Part shown: in pieces, positions 1 through 7,816 of the stretch
Layout of the letters: each line of letters starts with the position of its first letter
How positions within the stretch are numbered: the stretch's first letter is position 1
Assembly (NCBI RefSeq): GCF_009928485.1
Contig: NZ_JAABNP010000039.1
Location: 1-54,086 of the forward strand
DNA: 54,086 nucleotides
Reading direction: 5' to 3'
From: Clostridium sp. C2-6-12
GTDB lineage: Bacteria; Bacillota; Clostridia; Clostridiales; Clostridiaceae
Notes under the pieces: model-generated
Database searches by the model: none
Told to the model about the DNA's origin: nothing
Seen by the model: only the letters and a program-made list of their open reading frames with translations
Program-made: the position numbers and the translations under genes

Positions 1-45
1 TATTGCCAAGAAGGAGTTGATTTTATTCAGTTTACACAAAATTTT

Positions 46-942
46 TTACAGAGCCTGCTTGACTAAACTCAATGCATAATTACCATTATGCTGTAAAGTT
101 CTCCGACTTAAATTTTCTGCACTATCATCTGAATTATGGTAAGTTTCATACCCCATTATTGATGCAAAATTAAAGCCTTCCCTCCCACCTGTTTTTAGCA
201 CTGTAAAATCTGTGTTATTGGGCATATGCTTATAAATTTCATATAAGAATGAATAGGCTACTGGTTCTAAAACTGATTTTTTAAATTCTTTCATAAACCA
301 GTCATTATTATCACCTGTCTCAAACATTATAACTGGTCCTGAATTTCCTCTTGCTTCAAAATTTATTACCATACTAACATCTTTAAATGATTCTTTTTTA
401 TCCACAAATGATTTTGCTCCTAAAAGACCTTCCTCTTCTCCATCTGAAAGTAAAAAAATAACATCATTTTTTAGAGGTTCGCCTGACTTTAATGCCCTGA
501 TTGTCTCTAATATAGTTGCAACTCCACTAGCATCATCTGCTGCTCCTGGCCCTCCACTTGTAGAATCGTAATGAGCTGATATCAATATAGTTTCTTTACT
601 GTCTCCAGTTCCTTTTAGTCTACAATATATATTTTCTATATTTCCTTGTACGATTTTTCCCCATATTTCATTTGTTGAAAAATCCTTTTGTATTTCTGGT
701 TCCAACCCAAAATTCTTAAGTTCATTAATTAAATAATCTCTTACATTATCATGTTCTTTAGAACCTATGGGATGAGGTCTAACTGCAATTTTTTCTACAT
801 ACTGCATAGCTCTTTCAGCCGAAAATTCTTCTTTTGAAACATTTTGTCCATTAACTTGTGGTAGTATAAAGCTGCTTATACTTAATCCTAAAGCTAAGAT
901 TATAGTTACTAATATTACTATAATTTTAAAAATTCGTTTCAT
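46..942 (-). CDS. M28-family zinc metallopeptidase, membrane anchored
   Basis: Predicted aminopeptidase or carboxypeptidase of family M28, using two zinc ions on the outer face of the membrane. A hydrophobic segment at about residues 2-30 with a Lys/Arg start looks like a signal anchor. The catalytic domain shows HYD (H near 124), ADDASG (metal-bridging D near 137), GEEEG (general base and metal Glu near 169-171), a later Glu in NFEARG and the last ligand His in YHNSDD near 269; all five metal positions are visible. The 298 residues fit a single-domain M28 protein. An in-frame GTG lies three codons upstream; I chose the ATG at 942, and neither start has a strong ribosome binding site. It follows rbsK by about 80 bp on the same strand with no clear terminator between, so they may be cotranscribed. 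Substrate unknown. Confidence 0.85.
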   Translation of the reverse strand: MKRIFKIIVILVTIILALGLSISSFILPQVNGQNVSKEEFSAERAMQYVEKIAVRPHPIGSKEHDNVRDYLINELKNFGLEPEIQKDFSTNEIWGKIVQGNIENIYCRLKGTGDSKETILISAHYDSTSGGPGAADDASGVATILETIRALKSGEPLKNDVIFLLSDGEEEGLLGAKSFVDKKESFKDVSMVINFEARGNSGPVIMFETGDNNDWFMKEFKKSVLEPVAYSFLYEIYKHMPNNTDFTVLKTGGREGFNFASIMGYETYHNSDDSAENLSRRTLQHNGNYALSLVKQAL

Positions 943-1018
943 TAAAATCACTCTTCTCTTATTTGATTTACTTGGTTAATAATAATACTAATTTTTCAAA
1001 TTAGATTTTAAATCAAGA

Positions 1019-1939
1019 TTATTTCTTATTAAAAATAAAGCTCATAACACTTTCATAACTTGGCATAGCTTCTTGTGCTCCCAATGCTGTAGTTGAAATT
1101 GCTCCTACTGCATTGCCAAATCTAATGCATTCATCTAGCTCTTTTCCATCTGCTAATGCAAATGAAAATCCTGCATTAAAGGAATCTCCTGCTGCAGTAG
1201 TATCGACTGGCTCAACTTTAAATCCAGGTATTTTTTTATATTCAACCTTATTTATAAGAGCAGCTCCCCTACTTCCTAACTTAGCAATTACATTTTTAAC
1301 ACCTCTATTAATTAGTATTTGCGCTGCTTCTTTTAAATCTTTTTCATCTTCTACACTTTTGCCAGTTAATGCTTCAATTTCTGTTTCATTTGGTGTTATA
1401 TAATCTATGTATTTAAAGATTTCTTCTGGAAGTTTTGCAGCTGGTGCTGGATCAAGGATGATGGTCTTTCCCTTGGCTTTTAATTTTTTTATTGTCTCAG
1501 TTACCGTAGCCATTGGAATTTCCAACTGAAATAAAAATATATCTGCCTCTTCTAATATATCCCTCTTACTTTCAATGTATTTAATATCAACTTTTCCATT
1601 AGCACCTGGTATTACAACTATATTATTTTCCCCTTTCTCACTAACTTGTATGACTGCAACTCCTGAAGATATTCCTTTTTCAATATGTATCCCAGACTGG
1701 TTTACATTATTATTCTTTAACACTTCCAAATACTCTGCACCATACATATCCTCTCCAACTTTTCCTATCATAAAAACATTAGCACCTAATCTTCCTAAAG
1801 CTACTGCCTGATTAGCTCCCTTACCTCCTGGAAATGTTTTAAAACTCTCTCCCACAATAGTTTCACCTGGTTTAGGAAAGTTCTTAATTTTAGTTACCAA
1901 ATCCATATTTAAGCTTCCAATAACACATAATTTTTTCAT
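1019..1939 (-). CDS. rbsK: Ribokinase (PfkB family)
   Basis: Cytosolic kinase that phosphorylates ribose at O5 with ATP, feeding the pentose phosphate pathway. The PfkB signature 1 is at residues 37-48 (PGGKGANQAV) and signature 2 at about 246-256 (DTTAAGDSFNAG), where D252 is the catalytic base; the anion-hole Gly-Ala-Gly-Asp reads AAGD here. The C-terminal GAQEAMPS is the usual ribokinase ending. Length 306 is normal. AAGGTGG lies seven bases before the ATG. No rbsD/A/C/B transporter genes or LacI regulator lie next to it, so ribose may come from nucleoside breakdown. A 14-bp palindrome lies about 35 bp upstream of the start. Confidence 0.9.
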   Translation of the reverse strand: MKKLCVIGSLNMDLVTKIKNFPKPGETIVGESFKTFPGGKGANQAVALGRLGANVFMIGKVGEDMYGAEYLEVLKNNNVNQSGIHIEKGISSGVAVIQVSEKGENNIVVIPGANGKVDIKYIESKRDILEEADIFLFQLEIPMATVTETIKKLKAKGKTIILDPAPAAKLPEEIFKYIDYITPNETEIEALTGKSVEDEKDLKEAAQILINRGVKNVIAKLGSRGAALINKVEYKKIPGFKVEPVDTTAAGDSFNAGFSFALADGKELDECIRFGNAVGAISTTALGAQEAMPSYESVMSFIFNKK

Positions 1940-1972
1940 ATTAATTCCACCTTTTACTCTTAAGAATTCTTA

Positions 1973-1986
1973 TTTTGTATACAAAA
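1973..1986. promoter_or_regulatory. Operator-like palindrome upstream of rbsK
   Basis: A perfect 14-bp palindrome TTTTGTATACAAAA lies 33 bp before the rbsK start, in the expected promoter-proximal position. The GTATAC core resembles sites bound by GntR- or LacI-type regulators, but no such regulator is adjacent, so the binding protein is not known. Confidence 0.35.
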
Positions 1987-2200
1987 ATTATATTATTTTT
2001 TAACTTGTATCTAAATAAGTAATTGACTCTAACCGCCATTACCCTAATACTTACAATTATAACATTATAAAACTATTATAGTTACCTTAGTTTTATATTT
2101 TACCTATTTACCTTATTTCTTGCATTAATAATAGAGAACTGACCTAGCAGGAGATATTAAAATTAATGTTATACTTAGCAAATATTATTCTTAATAATAT

Positions 2201-2254
2201 AAAAATGAACAATAAACTAATTATAATACCAACAGTTTATTGTTCATCTTTTAT
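2201..2254. terminator. Bidirectional terminator-like hairpin
   Basis: Arms 2205-2218 and 2234-2247 are perfectly complementary (14 bp) with a 15-base loop. Five A residues precede the left arm, giving a U run on the minus strand, and a T-rich tract follows on the plus strand. It would stop minus-strand transcription from the Nif3-like gene before rbsK. Confidence 0.6.
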
Positions 2255-2327
2255 TTTTAATATTATAAGGTTCTTAATTTCTTATGATTATTTTTTATTT
2301 TGTCTATGTTAATGAAAAGTGTTAATT

Positions 2328-2383
2328 ACATAGTATATAATAATGGAACTTCTTTTCAAAAGTTTCATTATTATATACTATGT
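2328..2383. terminator. 23-bp hairpin immediately after the Nif3-like gene
   Basis: Arms 2328-2350 and 2361-2383 pair over 23 bp with one mismatch around a 10-base loop, starting one base after the minus-strand stop codon at 2385. The tract following it on the minus strand is only weakly U-rich, so it may be a transcript-end stabiliser as much as an intrinsic terminator. Confidence 0.55.
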
Positions 2384-2384
2384 T

Positions 2385-3146
2385 TTATTTTATATTAGCT
2401 TCATAATGCTCTTCATTAAGTCTCACTATTTCAAGTTGTTTTATTTTCTCATTCAGTTTCAATACTAAACTTTGAATCCCAAAGAATTCTGTGAAGGTAT
2501 GACTCCCAATGATAAGATTTATCCCTTTAAACTCAGCATATTGAATTGTATACAAATTACATTCACCTGTAATGTATACATCACACTTATTTTGAACTGC
2601 TTCCTTAAGGCAAGTTGTTGAAGCTCCATTACCACAAACTAAGCCCACTCTCTTCACCTTTTTGTCATTAAATCCCCAAAACTTAACTGGTTCTTCAAGT
2701 AGATTTTCAATCTTTTTCACTAATTCATTAAATTCAATTTCTTCATCGTATTCTGCAGTTCTACCAAAATATAACCCTTCCCATTCATAGGTTCTTTTAA
2801 TATTTTCTAAATTTAGTTTTTTCAATAAACTATCATTTGTTCCAAAGTCACAGTCATCAAGTGGCAAATGATTATAGTAGTGACTTATACCGTACTCTTC
2901 TAGTTTTTTTATACACTCTTCTTTTAATCCGTATATCTCCTCCCATGCATCATGGTGTGTCATCATCATATCAACTCCATGAATTCTTGCTTCTTCTATA
3001 GTTTCAAGTGTTAAGTTAACACAGTATCCTATTTTTTTAACTTTATTATCTGAATTGTATGTAATCCCAGATTCACTAGAATAGATTTCTTTACTTGTTA
3101 CATTAAAAAGATCATTAATTCTTTCAACAATCTGTAAAGTATCCAT
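2385..3146 (-). CDS. Nif3-like dinuclear metal centre protein
   Basis: Member of the Nif3/YbgI/YqfO family (GTP cyclohydrolase I type 2 homologues), toroidal hexamers that bind two metal ions per subunit; the biological reaction is not settled. The metal-binding HHD motif is at residues 63-65 (MTHHDAW), and a C-terminal GSHTFTEFFG motif near residue 220 supplies the usual second His and Glu. A TGEC segment near 192 replaces the common GD(V/M)KHH motif, so one typical His pair is altered. At 253 residues it is the short form, without the PII-like insert. GGAGG lies just upstream of the ATG. It stands 68 bp from the DJ-1-like gene on the same strand, probably in one transcription unit. Confidence 0.8.
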   Translation of the reverse strand: MDTLQIVERINDLFNVTSKEIYSSESGITYNSDNKVKKIGYCVNLTLETIEEARIHGVDMMMTHHDAWEEIYGLKEECIKKLEEYGISHYYNHLPLDDCDFGTNDSLLKKLNLENIKRTYEWEGLYFGRTAEYDEEIEFNELVKKIENLLEEPVKFWGFNDKKVKRVGLVCGNGASTTCLKEAVQNKCDVYITGECNLYTIQYAEFKGINLIIGSHTFTEFFGIQSLVLKLNEKIKQLEIVRLNEEHYEANIK

Positions 3147-3213
3147 TATACTTCCTCCATAATAAAATTTATTAATTACTCCTATTCTACATTATTATTC
3201 TTTATCATAGTCT

Positions 3214-3771
3214 TTATTTAATATTTTTCAACCATCTATAATCGCTTTTAATTTCTTCTTCATCTTTATAAACATTCATCACTTTACCTATTTCTATAGC
3301 AAATTCAATAAATGCCTTGCCGATAGATGTTATACAATTACCATCTGTAACAACATCTTCATCAACAATATTTATATTTTCATACATAGCTTTATTACTT
3401 TCATCTATTATAAAACCTTCACTGTTTCCATTAGCTTTTTTATTATCCAGCAATCCGTAATAAGCCATAAGGTCAGCTCCTCCACAAATTCCTGCAATAA
3501 TTTTGTTTCTTTCATTTAGTTTAAAAATAAATTCTTTCAATTCTTTATTTTTGTATAGCTGAGTTGTATCTCCTCCAGGTATAATAAAAAGATCAATATC
3601 ATCTGGATTTAAATCCTTAATTGTTTTATCAGGTAAAAATTTTTGTCTTTCTTCACTTGAATACACTCGATTTTCTAATGCCGCTGAGAAAGCATTTTCT
3701 TTAAATTGATTAACAGCTAGTACAACTTCAAATTCACAAAAACCATCATAGTAAAACACACATACATTCAT
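3214..3771 (-). CDS. DJ-1/PfpI-family protein
   Basis: Class I glutamine amidotransferase-like protein. The nucleophile elbow AGICGGA carries the reactive Cys near residue 100, and an acidic residue in the N-terminal strand (about E16-E17 in FCEFEV) fits the DJ-1 arrangement where a Glu tunes the cysteine. Such proteins are reported as glyoxalases, deglycases, chaperones or peptidases; the sequence does not choose between them. I prefer the ATG at 3771 (185 residues), because the protein then begins directly with the beta strand MNVCVFYYDG; an in-frame ATG lies six codons upstream. It sits between the DUF2785 gene and the Nif3-like gene on the minus strand. Confidence 0.8.
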   Translation of the reverse strand: MNVCVFYYDGFCEFEVVLAVNQFKENAFSAALENRVYSSEERQKFLPDKTIKDLNPDDIDLFIIPGGDTTQLYKNKELKEFIFKLNERNKIIAGICGGADLMAYYGLLDNKKANGNSEGFIIDESNKAMYENINIVDEDVVTDGNCITSIGKAFIEFAIEIGKVMNVYKDEEEIKSDYRWLKNIK

Positions 3772-3823
3772 TTTATAACCTACTTTCATCTCTATATTTA
3801 TTTAAAAATCAGTTTATAAATTT

Positions 3824-4663
3824 TTATTTTAAACTGAGAATTACTTTTTTGATTTCCTCATTGATATGAGTAAAATTATCTTGAGTTATTAATCTAAAAT
3901 ACAATGCTCTTAAGAACCCTTTTACATTAACTTTTAAATGCATATTTTGAATATAACTTGTTTTGTGATTATTTAATTCAAATTCATTCAACCAATCAGT
4001 TATTTCTAAATCACTAAGTATATTTTTGTTACACAAAGTTTTAACTACAGTAACCAATCTTTCATTTTCCTCTTCTATAAAAACGTGGTATCCTATGCAC
4101 ACTTTTGTTTTTATAGCTTTTAAAACATCTAACAAATCATTTTTAGTAATAAAACTGCATTTAACTAATTCATCCAAGGCATCTGCTGTATGAGCTGCCG
4201 AATGAGCCCAACCTTTTACCTCAACATATCCTCTAACATCTTTTTCATTATTCATATATTCTATAAGCTTATCCTTCACTTCATATAACTTTTCTTTACT
4301 CAAAAAGTTTTCTTGCCTATGATTTTCAATTATAAGTGCAACTATCAATACTGAAAAAGTTCTTTTAAAAACAGCATCCTCATCTTTTTCATATAATTTA
4401 TAAAACAGATGATCCTTGTCTATACTAATCTCCAATAATTTTTGTAGTTGTTCAGACGTAAACTTGTTTTTTGATATCCAATGAAATAAAATTCCATAGA
4501 TTAATTCATCTCTAAGTATAGGATCTAGTGAACCTATATTCTCAAGCATTTCTAGTCCAATAGCAAAATAACTTTCTTCATTTTTTATCGAATAATTATT
4601 GTTTTGAATTTTAATTAGTTTTTCTTTTAAATTATTTTCTTCGTATATCATATATTTTTTCAC
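3824..4663 (-). CDS. DUF2785 domain protein
   Basis: Alpha-helical protein of 279 residues matching the DUF2785 family as I recall it, through the conserved segment GYVEVKGWAHSAAHTADALDEL near residues 145-165 (HxxxH-type spacing). No biochemical function is established. No signal peptide or membrane segment. The frame opens with GTG at 4663 and an ATG lies four codons later; neither has a strong ribosome site, so the start is uncertain. It lies 54 bp after the WYL regulator gene, separated by that gene's terminator, and 35 bp before the DJ-1-like gene. Confidence 0.75.
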   Translation of the reverse strand: MKKYMIYEENNLKEKLIKIQNNNYSIKNEESYFAIGLEMLENIGSLDPILRDELIYGILFHWISKNKFTSEQLQKLLEISIDKDHLFYKLYEKDEDAVFKRTFSVLIVALIIENHRQENFLSKEKLYEVKDKLIEYMNNEKDVRGYVEVKGWAHSAAHTADALDELVKCSFITKNDLLDVLKAIKTKVCIGYHVFIEEENERLVTVVKTLCNKNILSDLEITDWLNEFELNNHKTSYIQNMHLKVNVKGFLRALYFRLITQDNFTHINEEIKKVILSLK

Positions 4664-4692
4664 TTTCTTTACTTCTTCTTTTTTTCATTATA

Positions 4693-4732
4693 AAATACAA
4701 TGACTGACATCTATATGTCAGTCATTGTATTT
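4693..4732 (-). terminator. Terminator overlapping the WYL regulator stop codon
   Basis: An 18-bp perfect inverted repeat (4693-4710 with 4715-4732) with a 4-base loop, followed by TTTTA on the minus strand. The upstream arm encodes the last codons of the regulator, so the hairpin can only form after the ribosome has cleared the stop codon. Confidence 0.75.
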
Positions 4733-5641
4733 ATTATATATATTTTTTATGTATTCTTTTATTTCTTTTCTTAATTCTGCTGGAGCTATAACTTCACAAT
4801 AATCTCCAAATCCTAAAATAAACTTTTTAAGTCCTTCGTCTCTAGGAAAGGATCCTTCAACTATATATTCACCATTTTCCAAAGGTTTAATTTTATTCTT
4901 TGAAAAATATTCACTTAACTGCTCTCCTATTTCATTTGAGAATTTCAATGTTACAAGAATACTGTTCTTCTCATAACTTTGGTTAAATATTTTTTCTATT
5001 TCTTCTTTAGATATTTCTCTTTTTATAAAACTTTCACCAAGTTTCATCTTTCTTATTCTAACAAGTTTAAATCGTCTATAATCTTTTCTTATTTTGCAGA
5101 AACCAATTATATACCATTGCCCTTCATCGAATTCTATTTGTATTGGTTCAACCACTCTCTTTAGATGTTCCATTTTCCTATTAATATATTCAAATTCTAA
5201 AACTCTACTTTCTTCAATTGCTTTATTAATCAAAAATAAATACTCTCTTAATTCTTGCTCCATACTAAAGTGAGACATGTCTATACTTAACTTATCATAT
5301 TCTTCATTAGTATCCTTCGATAAAGCTTCAAACTTAAGAACTATATCATTAAATTTTTTATTTTTTCCAAATAAAAATTTCAAATTATCCATTACAGCTA
5401 TTAATGGTTCAATTTCATTTTTATTAAAGAATATATTATTTAGATTATAATTTTCCATGATATAATAGCCTCCACCTTTTCCACCAGTAGCTGCTATTGG
5501 TACTCCTGCTTCCCCTATTTTTTCTATATCACGATAAATTGTTCTTAAAGATACCTCAAAATGTTCTGCAAGTTCTTTTCCTGTTACTAATCCTCTTTGA
5601 GAAATTATTATTATAATTGATAGAAGTCTATTTGATCTCAT
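4718..5641 (-). CDS. YafY/DeoR-like transcriptional regulator with WYL domain
   Basis: DNA-binding regulator. Residues 1-60 form a winged helix-turn-helix of the HTH_11 type (RGLVTGKELAEHFEVSLRTIYRDIEKI). Residues about 135-215 form a WYL domain (REYLFLINKAIEESRVLEFEYINR, then the QWYIIGFCKIRKDYRRFKLVRI core), and a WCX-type C-terminal segment follows. WYL domains sense small ligands or nucleic acid. Length 307 is normal. An imperfect inverted repeat at about 5647-5669, just before the ATG, may be its own binding site. It could regulate the following DUF2785/DJ-1/Nif3 genes, but the terminator after it suggests separate transcription. Confidence 0.85.
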   Translation of the reverse strand: MRSNRLLSIIIIISQRGLVTGKELAEHFEVSLRTIYRDIEKIGEAGVPIAATGGKGGGYYIMENYNLNNIFFNKNEIEPLIAVMDNLKFLFGKNKKFNDIVLKFEALSKDTNEEYDKLSIDMSHFSMEQELREYLFLINKAIEESRVLEFEYINRKMEHLKRVVEPIQIEFDEGQWYIIGFCKIRKDYRRFKLVRIRKMKLGESFIKREISKEEIEKIFNQSYEKNSILVTLKFSNEIGEQLSEYFSKNKIKPLENGEYIVEGSFPRDEGLKKFILGFGDYCEVIAPAELRKEIKEYIKNIYNKYND

Positions 5642-5646
5642 AAATC

Positions 5647-5669
5647 TTAAATACGTTTTTCACGTGTAT
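5647..5669. promoter_or_regulatory. Possible operator upstream of the WYL regulator
   Basis: Imperfect inverted repeat with arms AAATACGT and ACGTGTATTT around TTTTC, lying 6-28 bp before the regulator's ATG and spanning where its ribosome binding site would be. Autoregulation is inferred from position only. Confidence 0.3.
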
Positions 5670-5759
5670 TTCCTTTCACTAAACTATACTTAATATATAT
5701 GTTTTTTTCTCTAAATACAAAAGCTTTTATTTTCAAACTAATTTCTCTGCAACAAAATT

Positions 5760-6923
5760 TTAATTCTTAAGCTTATTGAATTTACTTGAAAATACAACAA
5801 CAGTTGCTATAAACATAATTATTGCTGCAACTGGGAAGAAAAACTTAAATCCAATCAAATCTAATATCCACCCCATTGAAAGTGTTGCTATACACTGACT
5901 TGCTGAAATAAACAAATTCATTATCCCCATAAATTCACCTAATCTTTCTGGTGGAACTATTTCAGCTAAAATGGCATATATGGTTACTTGAATACATATA
6001 AAACCAATTCCTATTAAGCCAAGAAGTATATACATAGCAGCAGAGCTTTGTACAAATGAAGCTGCTCCTAACCCTATTGTAAAAATTATTGTTCCTATTA
6101 GTAAAACCACTTTTCTGTTAGTTTTATCTGATAAAATACCTGCTGGTAAAGCAAATAAAGCTCCAGTTATAGTTAAAATAAAAAGCCCATTACTTGCTGT
6201 CCCATTTGAAAAATGTAACTGTTGCACACAATACTTTACAAAATAAGGTGTTATACATCCATAGCTAAGAAAAATAAAAAATACTGAAGCAAATAACTTT
6301 AATACAGCAGGAAACTTAATAAAATCAATTGAAATTTTATTAGGCTTGCTATACTTGTCCTGATTTTCCTTAATAGGAATAGTACCTATTAGTACCGATA
6401 TAATTCCTAATAACGCTGCAGCTACAAATGGGAAAGCGTGATTTATATCCCAAAGCATTGGGCCAGTAAGTAGAATTATGCCACTTCCTAATACACTAAT
6501 AATTTTTGAAAAACCATTAGCTAAACCTAGCTGATTTTCCTCAACAACTTCTGGTATTAAGGTATAATACGGTCCTTGAAAAAAATTCAAACTAAAGTAA
6601 AACAAAAAAGCTACTCCAAACATAATAGAATAGCTGCCTGAGAGTGGCAGAAAAGCAACAAATAGAGCTGCTAAAATTGCTCCGCAAAGAATAAATGGTT
6701 TTCTTTTACCCATCTCAAAATTACTTCTATCACTTATTATTCCAGCTAAATACTGAACAAAAATCCCTGTAAAAGCTCCCATTGAAGTTAATGTGCCAAG
6801 CTTTAAATTTCCATCTGTTACAGTACCTACAAGCATTGGAATTAACGACATATTCATAGCCCATAAAAGGCCTACACTTAAATTAGGTATTCCAACTACA
6901 TAAGGTATAAACTTTTTATTCAT
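5760..6923 (-). CDS. MFS transporter (GPH/SLC45-like sugar-transporter type)
   Basis: Integral membrane transporter of the major facilitator superfamily with about 12 hydrophobic segments. The loop between helices 2 and 3 reads GIISDRSNFEMGKRKPF, the GPH/SLC45 variant of the MFS motif, and the matching loop in the second half is GILSDKTNRK. Many relatives move sugars or glycosides with protons or sodium; the substrate here is unknown. I chose the ATG at 6923 (387 residues), because the protein then begins MNKKFIPYVVGIPNLS; 13 in-frame codons lie upstream. It lies 62 bp after the TetR gene on the same strand, so it is probably the target of that repressor, which makes efflux a possible role. 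Confidence 0.8.
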   Translation of the reverse strand: MNKKFIPYVVGIPNLSVGLLWAMNMSLIPMLVGTVTDGNLKLGTLTSMGAFTGIFVQYLAGIISDRSNFEMGKRKPFILCGAILAALFVAFLPLSGSYSIMFGVAFLFYFSLNFFQGPYYTLIPEVVEENQLGLANGFSKIISVLGSGIILLTGPMLWDINHAFPFVAAALLGIISVLIGTIPIKENQDKYSKPNKISIDFIKFPAVLKLFASVFFIFLSYGCITPYFVKYCVQQLHFSNGTASNGLFILTITGALFALPAGILSDKTNRKVVLLIGTIIFTIGLGAASFVQSSAAMYILLGLIGIGFICIQVTIYAILAEIVPPERLGEFMGIMNLFISASQCIATLSMGWILDLIGFKFFFPVAAIIMFIATVVVFSSKFNKLKN

Positions 6924-6984
6924 TTTTATAACAATTCCTTTCTCTACATAAACAATATTCAAAAATTTCTTTCATAATTATTTA

Positions 6985-7644
6985 TTAATTACTAATGAAT
7001 CTAATTGCCATATCTATTATAATTTTAATTTGTTCTTCTCCGTTTATATATTCATCGCTTTCTAAAACATCTCCACTTAAAATAAGTTTTTGACATAAGC
7101 TCATCAAAGCATGGTTAATACTAAAGTAGAATTGATCATTACACAAATCCTCTCGTATTGTTCCATCTTTCTTTCCAATATCTATAGCCTCCATACATAT
7201 TGATTTTAAATCTATGATGTTTTCCTCATAATCTTTAAGTTTTTCTTTTGAAATTTTTTCTTTAACTACATATCTATCAAATTCATCAATAAATCTAATA
7301 AATTCAGTATGCTCTTTATAAAGCTTAATAAATACTTGTAATATTTCTTTAACCTTTGTAATACCATTTTTATTAAGAAATGCTTGATCATTATAATATT
7401 TATTTAATTCAGTAATTTCTTGCTGCCAAAATCTACAGGCTACTTCTACTGCTAGATCTGGCTTAGTTTTAAAATATCTGTACACCGAAGCCACTCCAAC
7501 TTCTGCTTTTTCAGCTATATCAGTCATTTTTGTACTTTCTATTCCTTGCTTTTTAAAAACCTCTAAAGCTGAAGAAATAACATCTTCTTTTCTCTGATTT
7601 TTTTGAATGTCTAATTCATTTTTGCGTTTTTCTTTTAAATCCAT
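6985..7644 (-). CDS. TetR/AcrR-family repressor
   Basis: Ligand-responsive repressor. The N-terminal TetR helix-turn-helix is at about residues 18-60 (SALEVFKKQGIESTKMTDIAEKAEVGVASVYRYFKTK); the remainder is the helical ligand and dimer domain. The ATG at 7644 follows AGGAGAATAAA, giving 219 residues; the longer frame begins at a TTG inside the leader. A 17-bp palindrome lies 20 bp upstream. It is followed by the MFS gene, the usual arrangement of a self-regulated repressor and efflux pump. Confidence 0.87.
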   Translation of the reverse strand: MDLKEKRKNELDIQKNQRKEDVISSALEVFKKQGIESTKMTDIAEKAEVGVASVYRYFKTKPDLAVEVACRFWQQEITELNKYYNDQAFLNKNGITKVKEILQVFIKLYKEHTEFIRFIDEFDRYVVKEKISKEKLKDYEENIIDLKSICMEAIDIGKKDGTIREDLCNDQFYFSINHALMSLCQKLILSGDVLESDEYINGEEQIKIIIDMAIRFISN

Positions 7645-7663
7645 TTTATTCTCCTTAAACAAT

Positions 7664-7680
7664 TGATAGTGTAACTATCA
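7664..7680. promoter_or_regulatory. TetR operator
   Basis: Perfect palindrome TGATAGT-GTA-ACTATCA, 7-bp arms with a 3-base centre, directly upstream of the ribosome binding site of the TetR gene. Size and placement fit a TetR-family operator controlling the TetR-MFS pair. Confidence 0.65.
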
Positions 7681-7749
7681 TATTAATATATATTATATCA
7701 TTAACAAGATCAATTTCAATATAACGTTTTCACTTTAATAATAGTGGCT

Positions 7750-7798
7750 AAAAAAAGTTAAGAAAATAATTACTATATAAAATAATTATCTTCTTAAC
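7750..7798 (-). terminator. serS terminator
   Basis: Arms 7757-7772 and 7783-7798 (16 bp, one non-Watson-Crick position) with a 10-base loop, followed on the minus strand by seven U. It lies 19 bp past the serS stop codon. Confidence 0.8.
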
Positions 7799-7816
7799 TC
7801 CTAAAAATAAAATCTA

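Larger units (their letters stand above)
1940..2384. other. Intergenic region with two long hairpins
   Basis: This 445-bp gap holds no credible reading frame. It contains the rbsK upstream palindrome, a 14-bp perfect inverted repeat (2205-2218 with 2234-2247) flanked by A and T runs on both sides, and a 23-bp near-perfect inverted repeat next to the stop codon of the Nif3-like gene. The rest is AT-rich sequence without recognisable sites. Confidence 0.6.
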
